A stretch of 64,000 nucleotides of DNA from the NCBI RefSeq assembly GCF_900411375.1, contig NZ_LS422986.1:310001-374000 (forward strand), read 5' to 3'. Positions 44,765-54,137 of the stretch are shown here, piece after piece. Each line of letters opens with the position of its first letter. Position 1 is the stretch's first letter. Source of the stretch: Lentilactobacillus raoultii (GTDB lineage: Bacteria; Bacillota; Bacilli; Lactobacillales; Lactobacillaceae). The notes under the pieces are model-generated. The model was not told the origin of the DNA, ran no database searches, and worked only from the letters and a program-made list of their open reading frames with translations. A program made the position numbers and the translations under genes.

Positions 44765-46570
44765 ATGAGCGAGAGAAAATGGCTGGCGGCCGGACTGGTA
44801 GCACTATCGGCTCTGACGTTGGCTGCGTGCGGTAATAGTAAGAGTAGCAATTCGGGAGCTTCTAAACCTAAGGTATCACTTCCGGCCACTTACAGCGGGT
44901 CGGGTAAAGCGACCTCGGCTGGCAACAATAGTACGTTAAAAGTCGCTGAAGTAAATGATGCACCATTTGCCGGGATTTCTTCCCCAACATTGCAGACTAA
45001 CGCCGAAGACGCGGATGTCTTTTCTCCTGGTGGAGGCAGTACGCTTTTTAACGTTACGAAGAATTATAAAATTGTTGATGGTGGATTGGCTAATTTAAGG
45101 TTAAACAGAAAAGCTAAAACGGCAACCATTACTTTAAGAAAAAATGCCAAATGGTCGAACGGTATGAAAGTCACTGCTAAAGATATTGAATACCCGTATG
45201 AAATGATTGGCAATAAGCATACGGATTCACAACAATATTCGTCAGATTACGCAGCAATTAAAGGAATGGCAGCTTATCACGCCGGTAAGGCCAAGACAAT
45301 TTCAGGCATTACATATCCCGATGGTCAAAAGGGACGAACGGCGGTCATTCATTATACCAAGATGTCACCCTCAATGCAGTACCTTGGTAGTTCGTTTATT
45401 TGGTCAACGGTTGAGCCTTACGAATATTATGGTAAGACGCCAATTTCGAAGCTGGCGGCTTCGCCTAAAGTTCGTAAGAAACCGATCTTTACTGGCGCTT
45501 ACAAGCTGGATAAGATTGTTCAAGGAGAATCAACCAGTTGGTCACCGAACAAGTATTATTTGGGCAAGAAACCACAAATCAAACACATCACTATTCAAGT
45601 GGTTTCCATGAATAACATTGTCGCAGCCTTTAAGTCTAAAAAGTACGACTTTGCCGCTGGTCAACAAAATGCTTCTTTACCGTCTAGTCAGTATCCTAAG
45701 GTAAAGGCCTTGAAAGATTATACTGAAGTTGGTGGGCCCGCAATGAACTATTCTTACTTTGGCTTTAATCTTGGAAAGATGAACACCAAGACAGGGTTAA
45801 ACGAAATGAACCCGCATGCTAAAATGGCTAATAAGAATTTACGTAAAGCGATGATGTATGCCACTAATGTTGATGCAGTTACTAAGAAATTCGGAGGTGG
45901 CCTGAGTTGGCGAGCTAATACGCTAATTCCGCCACTCTTTAAGAACGTTTATGATTCTAAAGCTGCTGGTTTCCCTTACAACATGAAGAAGGCTAAGTCA
46001 CTATTGAATAAGGCTGGTTATAAGAAGCATGGTAAGTGGCGAACTGATCCAAATGGTAAAAAACTTACCATTCATTTTGGTGTTATGCAGAGTTCTTCAG
46101 CTGCAGAGGCCAGTTATCAATATTATGTTCAACAATGGCATAAATTAGGGTTAAATGTTCAGTTCACTACTGGTAAACCAATGGAAATGAATAGTTTCTA
46201 CTCAATTATTCAAAAGCCTCAACAAAATAAAATTGATGTTTGGCTAGGTGCTTGGAGTACAAGCTCTGAGCCGACACCAACCCAGATTTATGGAGCTGAT
46301 GCCCCCTACAACTATGGGCACTTTGCTACTAAAAAGAATACGCAATTGCTTAATAGTTTGAATAACAATAAAGCTTGGAACGCTAAATATCGAGCTCAAC
46401 AGTTTAAGAAATGGCAACGTTACATGAATAGTCAAGCGGGCTATGCGCCGGAACAATTCGGAACTTCATGGACGCCGGTTAACAGCCGTGTCAAAGGCTA
46501 TAGCGTAACACCTCAAGGTTCAAACGAATTCTGGAGTAACTTGTCATTAACCGCTGCAAACCCCAAATAG
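44765..46570 (+). CDS. oppA: Oligopeptide-binding lipoprotein OppA
   Basis: A 601-residue SBP_bac_5-type binding protein. The signal peptide ends LTLAAC (lipobox), then a Ser/Gly linker, then the binding domain with TITLRKNAKWSNGMKVTAKDIEY (family motif) and NLRKAMMYATNVDAVTKKFGGG. ATG 44765 is preferred over ATG 44759, which sits within the GGAGGG site. It captures peptides outside and delivers them to OppBCDF. A hairpin terminator follows, closing the operon. Confidence 0.93.
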   Translation: MSERKWLAAGLVALSALTLAACGNSKSSNSGASKPKVSLPATYSGSGKATSAGNNSTLKVAEVNDAPFAGISSPTLQTNAEDADVFSPGGGSTLFNVTKNYKIVDGGLANLRLNRKAKTATITLRKNAKWSNGMKVTAKDIEYPYEMIGNKHTDSQQYSSDYAAIKGMAAYHAGKAKTISGITYPDGQKGRTAVIHYTKMSPSMQYLGSSFIWSTVEPYEYYGKTPISKLAASPKVRKKPIFTGAYKLDKIVQGESTSWSPNKYYLGKKPQIKHITIQVVSMNNIVAAFKSKKYDFAAGQQNASLPSSQYPKVKALKDYTEVGGPAMNYSYFGFNLGKMNTKTGLNEMNPHAKMANKNLRKAMMYATNVDAVTKKFGGGLSWRANTLIPPLFKNVYDSKAAGFPYNMKKAKSLLNKAGYKKHGKWRTDPNGKKLTIHFGVMQSSSAAEASYQYYVQQWHKLGLNVQFTTGKPMEMNSFYSIIQKPQQNKIDVWLGAWSTSSEPTPTQIYGADAPYNYGHFATKKNTQLLNSLNNNKAWNAKYRAQQFKKWQRYMNSQAGYAPEQFGTSWTPVNSRVKGYSVTPQGSNEFWSNLSLTAANPK

Positions 46571-46596
46571 TATTGATTAGCAAATGAAACGGCAAG

Positions 46597-46628
46597 AACA
46601 CCACTCAAACGGGTGGCGTTTTTGTTTT
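46597..46628 (+). terminator. Intrinsic terminator of the opp operon
   Basis: AACACCACTC pairs with GGGTGGCGTT with one mismatch, followed by TTTTGTTTT. Confidence 0.75.
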
Positions 46629-46688
46629 GAGCAACTAAATTCGGTGTAAAATAAATGACAACTAAAGTAATTGAAAGAAGGCATTTAT

Positions 46689-47612
46689 TTGGCAAATGAA
46701 AAGAATGCTGCTTGTGCTTGGCATCCCCGCACCAGCAGCGACTCGTTATTTGAAAAGAAGTTTACGACAGGTGAACTACCAGTCGAGGCTAACCGATATC
46801 ATTTGGTGTGGGGTCGCTTCTGTCCCTGGGCAACACCGGTAGCAATTCTAATTGATTTAGTCGGCTTAAACAAGGTGATTTCTAAAACGGCCATCTACAA
46901 TTTGCGCCATGCCGGCATTGACGACGATTGGTTCTTTGGTGCGTTAGATGATGACCAAGATCCGGTCTTAAAAACAACCCGCTTGTCTGAAAATTATCGA
47001 AAAACGGATCCTCAATTTAAAGCCCGACCGACTATCCCGGCTTTAATTGACCTTAAAACTGGCAAAGTTGTCAATAATTCTTCTGATGAATTGATGAATG
47101 AGCTCTCAACAGCTTGGCAATCTGAGTTCGCGGTTGACGTACTCGACATTTTTCCTAATGATCAGAGTGAGGCCATTTTAGAATTGAATCAAATGATTGT
47201 CGGCGATTTAACATCAATTCCTGGAAAGCTCGCTGATGTGACGTCACAGACGGAGTATGAAAAACTGGCTCAACAATACTTTGATCGATTAGATTGGCTG
47301 GAAGAACGCTTGGGTGATAATCGGTTCTTATTAGGCGATCGATTAACCCAACCGGATATCCGGTTATTTGTTGATTTGGTGAGATTTGATGTTGTTTTCT
47401 ATTTCAAAGATAAGTTAAACAAACAGCGATTGGATGATTATCCGAACCTATGGCGTTACGCACGGGAATGCTACCAAATCCCGGCATTTCGTCAGAGTAC
47501 AGATTTTCAAGCGATCAAGGAACACTTCTTTAAAGTCAGCGATGAGCCAGTCGAATCCTTTGATCGAATCATGCCAGTGGGTCCAGATGAAAGTCGTTGG
47601 TCAAGCTTCTGA
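46689..47612 (+). CDS. Glutathionyl-hydroquinone reductase-like (Xi-class GST)
   Basis: A 307-residue protein with the Xi-class layout: VWGRFCPWATPVAILIDLVGL (catalytic Cys in C-P-W-A), a thioredoxin-like N-domain and an all-helical C-domain with YFDRLDWLEERLGDNRFLLGDRLTQPDIRLFVDLVRFD. These enzymes remove glutathione from glutathionyl-hydroquinones. TTG 46689 lies seven bases after GAAGG; an earlier in-frame TTG overlaps that site. Many lactobacilli do not make glutathione, so imported glutathione or another thiol would be required; inference. Confidence 0.85.
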   Translation: MANEKNAACAWHPRTSSDSLFEKKFTTGELPVEANRYHLVWGRFCPWATPVAILIDLVGLNKVISKTAIYNLRHAGIDDDWFFGALDDDQDPVLKTTRLSENYRKTDPQFKARPTIPALIDLKTGKVVNNSSDELMNELSTAWQSEFAVDVLDIFPNDQSEAILELNQMIVGDLTSIPGKLADVTSQTEYEKLAQQYFDRLDWLEERLGDNRFLLGDRLTQPDIRLFVDLVRFDVVFYFKDKLNKQRLDDYPNLWRYARECYQIPAFRQSTDFQAIKEHFFKVSDEPVESFDRIMPVGPDESRWSSF

Positions 47613-47615
47613 AAC

Positions 47616-48071
47616 TTAATGATGGGCCCAAAGTTTGCGAATTAATTGTTCGCCTAAAAATAACAGTCGATTTTCCTGATTAACAGAATTCACATGATGG
47701 TTGCCTTTTAAGGTGTCGGTAATTTGCCGACGTCGCAAGGCAACCATATTTTTTGGTAAATGATCGATAGAAAAAAAGGCAATTCGTCTGGTTTCCGGTC
47801 CTTTGGGAATCCATTGATTTGTAAAATCTGTTATGTCAAACACATATTGTTGGTCATCGTGTAAAAGCCGAAGATAGGTTCCTACAAGATAATACTGGGT
47901 TACTAGTAATCCAGTTTCTTCGTAAACTTCACGTTTGAGGCAAGCTTCAAGAGATTCGTGAGGTTTTTGAGTACCACCCGGAAGATCCCATAGTGGGAAA
48001 TCACGTCGTTTAACTAGCAAAATTTGTCGGTTGGCATTTTGGATAACCCCAAAAGCGCCATGAGTCGTCAA
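47616..48071 (-). CDS. Nudix hydrolase
   Basis: A 151-residue protein with the full Nudix box GGTQKPHESLEACLKREVYEETGLL (G-x5-E-x7-REVxEE-x2-G pattern) preceded by WDLP. It hydrolyses a nucleoside diphosphate linked to another group, but the substrate is unknown. TTG 48071 has GAGGAGG eight bases upstream, deciding the start over the longer open frame. It is convergent with the reductase gene, four bases apart. Confidence 0.82.
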   Translation of the reverse strand: MTTHGAFGVIQNANRQILLVKRRDFPLWDLPGGTQKPHESLEACLKREVYEETGLLVTQYYLVGTYLRLLHDDQQYVFDITDFTNQWIPKGPETRRIAFFSIDHLPKNMVALRRRQITDTLKGNHHVNSVNQENRLLFLGEQLIRKLWAHH

Positions 48072-48390
48072 GTCTGATTCCTCCTCTTTATTGTTTCCAG
48101 CGTTAGATATTATTATCGATAAACAGTTTGTGAATCGCAAATACTCGTTTTTTTATGATGTGAAAAATGAAGCAATCATTTTAATTTCATTATTTCTGCA
48201 TAAAAAATTCATACTTTCTTCACATCAACGGTATAGCTTAATAATTAATTCATCGCAAATTCGATGTCTAGTAATTATGGCACTTTTGATTTATCAACGT
48301 TTTTGGCAAGTAGATTGCAGTTTGCGATTTGTTATTATGATAAACCAGTGTATAATTTGACACAAATTTTGGAATAGGGGTATTGAGATT
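48072..48390. other. 319-base intergenic region with repeated ATCGCAAA motif and promoter
   Basis: ATCGCAAA occurs at 48134-48141 and 48252-48259, and its complement TTTGCGAT at 48321-48328. A promoter TTGTTA-16-TATAAT (48329-48356) follows the last copy directly and drives the ABC genes. No convincing gene lies here. Confidence 0.45.
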
Positions 48391-49158
48391 ATGATTGAAT
48401 TTAGTCATTTAAGAAAAGTATATCCATCAACTGAAGCCCTCAGGGATCTTTCATTAACGATTCCCAACGGCAAAATTTTCGGCTTTCTGGGGCACAATGG
48501 GGCTGGTAAATCAACCACCCTAAAGAGCTTGGTGAGCATTATTGAGCCGACTTCCGGGTCAATTAAGGTGGACGGGTACGATTTAGCTGAACACCGACTG
48601 GCTATTAAGAAAAAAATCGGCTACGTACCGGACTCGCCAGACATGTTTTTGGAATTGACGGCGAATGATTATTGGGACCTGATTGCTTCAGCCTACGAAA
48701 TTCCCAAGCAGCTTCGAACGCAACGCCAAGATAATCTTTCACGATTATTTGATATGGCTGATCACGTTGATGAGACAATTGGCAGTTTTTCACATGGAAT
48801 GCGTCAAAAGGTCATTATTATTGGCGCGTTATTACCGGATCCAGATATTTGGGTATTGGACGAGCCGATGACCGGCCTGGATCCGCAAGCTATTTATGAT
48901 TTAAAATCACTAATGCGCTCCCACGCTGAAAAGGGTAAAACTGTGATCTTCTCAACTCACGTTTTAGCCACTGCTCAGGAATTATGTGACGAAGTGGCCA
49001 TTTTGCGAAAAGGCTTATTGATTTACAATGGGTCAGTTAAACAGTTGTTGAGTACGATGCCGAATGCAACGTTGGAAACCATTTATCTGAAAATGGCTGG
49101 TCGTCAGGGTGACAATCAGATGATTCATCAGTTGGAGGAGGATGAGCACGATGCTTAA
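48391..49158 (+). CDS. ABC exporter ATPase
   Basis: A 255-residue ATP-binding subunit: Walker A GHNGAGKST, signature FSHGMRQK (variant), Walker B IWVLDEPMTGLDP, switch FSTHVL. It ends with the permease gene overlapping by eight bases. The pair resembles EcsAB/YthPQ-type exporters of Firmicutes; cargo unknown. Confidence 0.86.
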   Translation: MIEFSHLRKVYPSTEALRDLSLTIPNGKIFGFLGHNGAGKSTTLKSLVSIIEPTSGSIKVDGYDLAEHRLAIKKKIGYVPDSPDMFLELTANDYWDLIASAYEIPKQLRTQRQDNLSRLFDMADHVDETIGSFSHGMRQKVIIIGALLPDPDIWVLDEPMTGLDPQAIYDLKSLMRSHAEKGKTVIFSTHVLATAQELCDEVAILRKGLLIYNGSVKQLLSTMPNATLETIYLKMAGRQGDNQMIHQLEEDEHDA

Positions 49159-50722
49159 TCGACAGTTAATGCAGCTGATTAAAATTAACATTCTGTACGT
49201 AAATCCCCAACAAACCCGTAAGCAGCGTGAGAACGGTAAAACTGGTGCAGCGCTATATCGGTCACTGATTCAGCAATACGTGCTGTTAGGCGCCTTGTTT
49301 GCGGTTATTTATGGCGGCCTATTATTGACGTCCAATCTGGTTAAGGATGTTGGTGCTTTTACGAACGTTGTCGGTTTATTCACGATTATCGGGTTATCTC
49401 AAAGTGTGACCACAATTGACAATGTCTTTTTTGAAAGTAAAGATTTGAAGGATTATCTACCATTGCCGTTAAGTCGCTGGGCAGTTTATATGGCGAAATT
49501 TTCAGTTGTGGGGTTGATAATTTTACCTACAGCACTTCCAATTTGGATGATGTTTGTGGTTACCGGCATTCAAACTGGACGTTTTATTGGTGTCGGCATC
49601 ACGGTTGGGACGTTATTATTTGTACTTTATTACGTCTTCTTGTTTCTATTTTGTTCAATTGCCATTTTTAGTTTCGCCCAAACCGGAATTTACCGACGTC
49701 ACCAAAAATTGATGACTTTTCTAATGACTGGGATCACGATGGTGGCGATGGTCATTGCTGTACTAGTGATGAATCAAACTAGTGATAGCAATGCCAGCGG
49801 TTTTAAGCCTCTTCCGTTATTCGACCGTCTACACCAAGTGGTTGTTCAACCAACCAGTATGGGGAGTTTAATGACTGTCGCGGTTCTGGTAATAGCCAGT
49901 GTTGTCATGGGGCTGTTGCTTCAAAAATGGCTGTTGCCAAGGGTCATGAGCGGCCTTAATTCGCAAACCGGAACTGCCAAACGCAAACATCGTCGCGGGC
50001 AAGGGATGAATCGGCAATTTATTCGGTATAATGTCGGCCTGCTTGGCAATCCAACATTATTAACCCAATCGTTGTCGATGACCATTTTTCCCGTGGCTGT
50101 GTATGCAGTAGCTATTTTCGTGCAACAGGGCTTATCACTCTCTAGTCTTTCGATTCAGTATGCGGGTGTGATGTTTTTGACAGGGATGGTTGTGGCGGTT
50201 GTCACAGTTAATCAGGGGTCACTATCGAGTGTCATGATTTCTTTGGATCGGCAAAATCTAGCGTTTATTAAGTCGTTGCCAATTGATTTTAAAGATTACC
50301 TATGGTTGAAGTTTAAGATCGTAGTCGCTATTCAATCCATTGTGTTACTGATTCTGGCCGTTGGTTTTGGGATCTTCGCCAAACTCATGTGGGTTAACAT
50401 TTTAACACTGGGGTTGGGGACCATTCTGGGTAACTTTTTGAGCAGTATGTATAACTACACACGAGACTGGCGGCTACTTGATCTGACATGGACTAACGCC
50501 ACTCAACTATTTAACCGTGGTGGTGGGAATTTCCTGATCGGGTTGGTAATTGTCGGGTTTATGATTGCTGGTGCCATCTTAGTCGGCCTCTATGCTTATC
50601 TGGTGACCCAATTTCCGCCAATGATTATTAATGCCAGTGTTTTCATGCTTATTGTAATTGCAACAACCTATATGGTTTGGCATTACTTGGATTATTGGAA
50701 AAAAGTTGACTTGAACCTTTAA
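49151..50722 (+). CDS. ABC exporter permease, large (about 12 helices)
   Basis: A 523-residue membrane protein with about 12 helices in two similar halves (each half has an ...SK(D/S).....LP(L/I)....Y...K segment: SKDLKDYLPLPLSRWAVYMAKF and NLAFIKSLPIDFKDYLWLKFK). I start at ATG 49151, nine bases after AGGAGG; the ATG at 49142 touches that site. It pairs with the preceding ATPase. The internal duplication means one polypeptide can form the whole membrane channel. Confidence 0.78.
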   Translation: MLNRQLMQLIKINILYVNPQQTRKQRENGKTGAALYRSLIQQYVLLGALFAVIYGGLLLTSNLVKDVGAFTNVVGLFTIIGLSQSVTTIDNVFFESKDLKDYLPLPLSRWAVYMAKFSVVGLIILPTALPIWMMFVVTGIQTGRFIGVGITVGTLLFVLYYVFLFLFCSIAIFSFAQTGIYRRHQKLMTFLMTGITMVAMVIAVLVMNQTSDSNASGFKPLPLFDRLHQVVVQPTSMGSLMTVAVLVIASVVMGLLLQKWLLPRVMSGLNSQTGTAKRKHRRGQGMNRQFIRYNVGLLGNPTLLTQSLSMTIFPVAVYAVAIFVQQGLSLSSLSIQYAGVMFLTGMVVAVVTVNQGSLSSVMISLDRQNLAFIKSLPIDFKDYLWLKFKIVVAIQSIVLLILAVGFGIFAKLMWVNILTLGLGTILGNFLSSMYNYTRDWRLLDLTWTNATQLFNRGGGNFLIGLVIVGFMIAGAILVGLYAYLVTQFPPMIINASVFMLIVIATTYMVWHYLDYWKKVDLNL

Positions 50723-50841
50723 ATCAAGGTGAAGTGGACGTTGACTCAGTGCCATCCGACCGATATTAAGATAGGTCGTGTAGGACACTGGCTGATATCA
50801 AAGAAATTTATTGAAAAAATATTTGGAGGTTAAAACTTGTT

Positions 50842-51291
50842 TTGGTTAAAGTAACACCATTTATAATTTTAGGACTTTTTGTGGACGGTCTGCTGAATAT
50901 TCCAAACGACCGAGCAAGTGCCAAGACGACGCCAAAGGTTGTTCGACTAAAGAAAATCCCAAGCGCCTTTTTTGGCACTTGGCACTATTATGACCGTTTT
51001 CGCCATCGATTCGTGACTTTAAAATTGGCTTCCCATAGTTTTCGAGAAGGAAAGGGTCAGGCAACTGGTAAACATCTGATCGTTCAAAGGATGACGATTG
51101 ATGGTCATAACCAATATGCTTTCTTCAGTAAACGAAAACAGGATGACTGCTCGGCTTTTGCGCTGTATCATCTTGGTAAGGTTTTGGTTAATGGTCGCTA
51201 CCATCACGCCATCTTACTTGATGGGCAGGAAGCTTTTCTGCCAGTTAAGACACGTGCACGGGTGACAATCCCCAAAGTCTATCGATATTGA
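50842..51291 (+). CDS. Small secreted basic protein, hypothetical
   Basis: 149 residues from a TTG at 50842, ten bases after GGAGGTT. A short hydrophobic N-terminus (TPFIILGLFVDGLL) with a possible cleavage after ASA is followed by a Lys/Arg/His-rich domain (FFGTWHYYDRFRHRFVTLKLASHSF). The W-H-Y-Y motif and beta-rich pattern recall small lactobacillus surface domains, but I recognise no named family. It stands alone, followed by a hairpin. Confidence 0.6.
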   Translation: MVKVTPFIILGLFVDGLLNIPNDRASAKTTPKVVRLKKIPSAFFGTWHYYDRFRHRFVTLKLASHSFREGKGQATGKHLIVQRMTIDGHNQYAFFSKRKQDDCSAFALYHLGKVLVNGRYHHAILLDGQEAFLPVKTRARVTIPKVYRY

Positions 51292-51304
51292 AAAATGGAC
51301 CTTC

Positions 51305-51346
51305 AAAGGGGCAGGATAGTAACTATCTGGTAGAGGCCCCCCTTTA
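51305..51346 (+). terminator. Branched hairpin, probable terminator
   Basis: AAAGGGG (51305-51311) pairs with CCCCTTT (51339-51345); inside it GATAG pairs with CTATC. The remaining ~180 bases up to 51526 hold nothing I recognise. Confidence 0.55.
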
Positions 51347-51526
51347 AACTGGTATCAGCGGAACACGCCTACCATGAAGGTGAAGGTGATCGATCATTAA
51401 ATTATTGGCGTCAAGTGCATGAAGATTTTTTCGCCAAGCGTATGTAGAACAGGGAAAGTCGTTTTCCAATCAGATTCCCTGCGTTTGTGAAGTATTCAAA
51501 GTAGTTAGTTAATGATCATTGCATTT

Positions 51527-52555
51527 CTATTGGTTGCTAATAGCGATTTTGCCAATCATGTGGCCAGTTTCAACCGCTTGATGGGCTTGCTTTAGGGTTG
51601 CCAAGCTAATTGGATGTAACGTTTTTGTGACGGTTGGGTGAATAATCCCTTGATCCAATAAATTGGCAACTTTATCGAGAATTTCATGCTGGGTGATCAT
51701 ATCATTGGTATGATAATAGGATTTGGAATACATCCATTCCCAGTGAAATGACGCACACTTTTTGGTCAGTTGTTGCAAGTCAATTCCGCGCTTATTTTCG
51801 GTAATCGCACAGATCTTGCCGGCGGGTTTGATCAATTCAGCAATTTCGTGCCAATGACCATCCAGATCGTTCAGGTTTAAGATGTAGTCAACGTAGTGGT
51901 AACCAAGTTTGCGAACTTCGGTTACCAGATTGCGATGGTGATTGACTGTTTGGTCGGCGCCGTTTTGCTTAACCCATTTAACCGTCTCGGGGCGCGAAGC
52001 ACTGGCAATCACGTTCAACCCGGCCATGTGGGCTAACTGAGTTGCAATTGAGCCGACCCCGCCGGATCCGTTAATGATTAGTAACGTTTGTTTGGCATTC
52101 TCCTTGGGCTGTTCAGGATCAATGTGAAGGCGTTCAAATAATGCTTCCCAGGCAGTCAAACTGGTTAGTGGCATCCCGCCAATTTGAGCAGCTGTCAGTT
52201 TCTTCGGTGCGTGGCCTACAAGTCGTTCGTCAACTAGTTGGTAGTCACTATCGCTACCGGCACGAATAAATGAACCGGCATAAAAGACTTTGTCACCTAC
52301 GTCGAATAGCGATACGTCACTGCCAACGTCAGTAACCTCGCCATACGCGTCCCAACCGATGACTTTTGGCTGTTTTAAAGTTCCCTGCCCATGCCCACGA
52401 ACTTGGACATCAACGGGATTAACCGAAGTCGCGATGATTTTGACTAATAAGTCATGGCCGGTTGGTTTCGGCATTTCGAGTTGAAAAGTTTGAAAACTAT
52501 CTGGATTTGAAATAGGTAGATGTTGTGTAAAACCGATGGCATTAATTTTAGTCAT
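51527..52555 (-). CDS. Zinc-type alcohol dehydrogenase-like / quinone oxidoreductase
   Basis: A 342-residue medium-chain reductase: MTKINAIGFTQHLPISNPDSF (typical start of the ZADH-like group), GWDAYGEVTDVGSDV, DKVFYAGSF, and the NADPH loop LLIINGSGGVGSIATQLAHMAGLNVIASASRPETVKWVKQNGAD. Zinc ligands are absent. ATG 52555 follows AAAGGGG. It is divergent from an HxlR-type regulator, a common arrangement in which the regulator senses electrophiles or quinones and controls the reductase. Confidence 0.88.
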   Translation of the reverse strand: MTKINAIGFTQHLPISNPDSFQTFQLEMPKPTGHDLLVKIIATSVNPVDVQVRGHGQGTLKQPKVIGWDAYGEVTDVGSDVSLFDVGDKVFYAGSFIRAGSDSDYQLVDERLVGHAPKKLTAAQIGGMPLTSLTAWEALFERLHIDPEQPKENAKQTLLIINGSGGVGSIATQLAHMAGLNVIASASRPETVKWVKQNGADQTVNHHRNLVTEVRKLGYHYVDYILNLNDLDGHWHEIAELIKPAGKICAITENKRGIDLQQLTKKCASFHWEWMYSKSYYHTNDMITQHEILDKVANLLDQGIIHPTVTKTLHPISLATLKQAHQAVETGHMIGKIAISNQ

Positions 52556-52730
52556 AAAATAAGCCCCTTTCTGGTTAACTTTAGTGTAAACCACTAAAAA
52601 TTAGGTACAAGAAGGGAATTAAATTTCACTAAGTTACAAATTTTTCCAAAATTCAGCTTCTGGTTTGAATCCCGAAGACCTGCGAATTATGATGGAAGTG
52701 TTGATACTTGTAGGACAGGGAGGAATTGAA

Positions 52731-53099
52731 TTGAAACGAAAAATTTATAATTGCCAAGCGGGATGTCCCGTTGAGAGTACGTTGCAAATTATTGCCGGAA
52801 AATGGAAAAGTGTGATTATTTACCATTTGTTGGATGGCACCAAACGTTTCAACGACCTGCAAAAAGAAATAACAGATTGTTCCAGAAGAATGTTGGCTTT
52901 GCAACTAAAAGAACTCTTAGCGGATGGCGTGATTTCAAAAGAGGTATATCCAACGGTGCCGGTAAAAACGACTTATTCATTGACTGAATTTGGCCGGACA
53001 CTGGAGCCGGTCGTTTCCGCAATGGAACAGTGGGGAAATATGTATAATCAGCTGCAAAGTAGTTCAAGTTCAGTTAAAAAAACATCATCTAATGTTTAA
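52731..53099 (+). CDS. HxlR-family winged-helix regulator
   Basis: A 122-residue regulator: CQAGCPVESTLQIIAGKWKSVIIYHLLDGTKRFNDLQKEI is the HxlR start with the CP cysteine near the N-terminus (a redox or electrophile sensor in several members), SRRMLALQLKELLADGVISKEVYPTVPVKTTYSLTEFG the wing. TTG 52731 is set by GGAGG seven bases upstream. Divergent from the quinone-reductase-like gene. Confidence 0.86.
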   Translation: MKRKIYNCQAGCPVESTLQIIAGKWKSVIIYHLLDGTKRFNDLQKEITDCSRRMLALQLKELLADGVISKEVYPTVPVKTTYSLTEFGRTLEPVVSAMEQWGNMYNQLQSSSSSVKKTSSNV

Positions 53100-53110
53100 C
53101 TTGAATTTAG

Positions 53111-53144
53111 CGGCACTGACTAATTTTGGTCAGTGCCGTTTTTT
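53111..53144 (+). terminator. Intrinsic terminator
   Basis: CGGCACTGAC (53111-53120) pairs with GTCAGTGCCG (53129-53138) then TTTTTT. Confidence 0.9.
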
Positions 53145-53223
53145 GAACAATTAATTCTGGGTTATTTAAAGGCAGACGGCTATAATATAGGTTAACCATT
53201 AAACGGAGTGGAGGATACTTGTC

Positions 53224-53475
53224 ATGATCAAATATAAATACGATGTGCAGTGCCTAATTGATGGACATGATTTGGATGAAGATGCAATTGATGCATATAT
53301 TAAAACCCATTTTGAAGGAGATAGCTTAATTGCGGTTGGTGATCAGTCACTGATTAAAATTCATTTTCACACAAATAAGCCATGGGAGATTTTAGAGTAC
53401 TGCGCGTCACTCGGGGAAATTTTTGATATCGTGGTTGAAGACATGGATCGCCAAGCTCGTGGGTTGAAAGGTTAA
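53224..53475 (+). CDS. Stand-alone FakA middle/DAK-like domain protein
   Basis: An 83-residue protein resembling the middle domain of fatty-acid kinase subunit FakA (YloV): YDVQCLID...L at the start, then GDSLIAVGDQSLIKIHFHTNKPWEILEYCASLGEIFDIVVEDMDRQ, which matches the FakA segment '(G)DSLVVVGD..LVKVHVHTN.PG.VLEYA...GEL..IKIENM..Q'. The DhaL-type kinase domain and the C-terminal acyl-carrier-binding domain are missing. ATG 53224 follows GTGGAGG. It may be a regulator or paralogue fragment that interacts with the FakA/FakB system; function unknown. Confidence 0.7.
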   Translation: MIKYKYDVQCLIDGHDLDEDAIDAYIKTHFEGDSLIAVGDQSLIKIHFHTNKPWEILEYCASLGEIFDIVVEDMDRQARGLKG

Positions 53476-53508
53476 AATAGTCACTTACCAGGTAGAAAGG
53501 ATTTTTAC

Positions 53509-53991
53509 ATGATAAAAGATGTTTTGTTGGTGATCGATGTTCAAAATGGCTTGTCTCAGGCAGTTGGCTTTAATAAAGTGGCGTCAAAGATCAATCAGCG
53601 AATTGATGCGTACCGCCAGGCTGGCCGCCCAATTGTTTTTATGCAGAATATTGATGATGAGCTGAGTTATGGCACTACCGCCAGCCAATTGGTTGCTGAA
53701 CTTCATCGGCAGCATTCTGATCGGGTACTCCTTAAGTATCACTCAGATTCGTTTTTTGAAACCGGGTTGGCCGATTATTTAAGACATCAAAAACTGACTT
53801 CGATTGAAGTTTGTGGTTTGCAAACAGAATATTGCATTGACACTGCCATTCGAGTGGGTCATGATTTAGGTTTCCATATGGCGATCACACATGGTCTGCA
53901 TACGACCTTTGATGCCGAGATTTCGACTCAACAAATGCTCATCCACCATGAGCATATCTGGGCCGGTTCGTTTGCTGAAGTAATGAATTAA
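53509..53991 (+). CDS. Isochorismatase-family cysteine hydrolase
   Basis: A 160-residue hydrolase: LLVIDVQNGL with the catalytic Asp, a central Lys (VLLKYHSDSFF), and IEVCGLQTEYCIDTAIRVGHDLGFHM with the catalytic Cys (second Cys of the segment) and preceding cis-peptide. These enzymes act on amides such as nicotinamide or related compounds. The length and loop match the small 'YcaC/YwoC' group without known substrate. AGAAAGGA precedes ATG 53509. Confidence 0.85.
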   Translation: MIKDVLLVIDVQNGLSQAVGFNKVASKINQRIDAYRQAGRPIVFMQNIDDELSYGTTASQLVAELHRQHSDRVLLKYHSDSFFETGLADYLRHQKLTSIEVCGLQTEYCIDTAIRVGHDLGFHMAITHGLHTTFDAEISTQQMLIHHEHIWAGSFAEVMN

Positions 53992-54137
53992 GTGTGTTAA
54001 AGCTAGTCTAGCTAAGCGTTTTGAGTTTATTAAAAAATCAGTTTTTCACTGAATCAAGTCATAGGCTTCCCAAGTCAATTAGCTGCACCTTTAGTGCTAA
54101 AATGAGGGTGAGATTTTTGAAATGGGGGGGATGCTAT

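Noticed and set aside
48091-48360. 89-codon plus-strand ORF in the intergenic region
   Set aside because: A/T-driven, without start signal, and it runs through the promoter of the ABC genes.
50737-50795. Imperfect inverted repeat after the ABC permease as terminator
   Set aside because: Arms CAGTG..CCGACC and GGTCG..CACTG are interrupted and no T run follows, so I did not list it.
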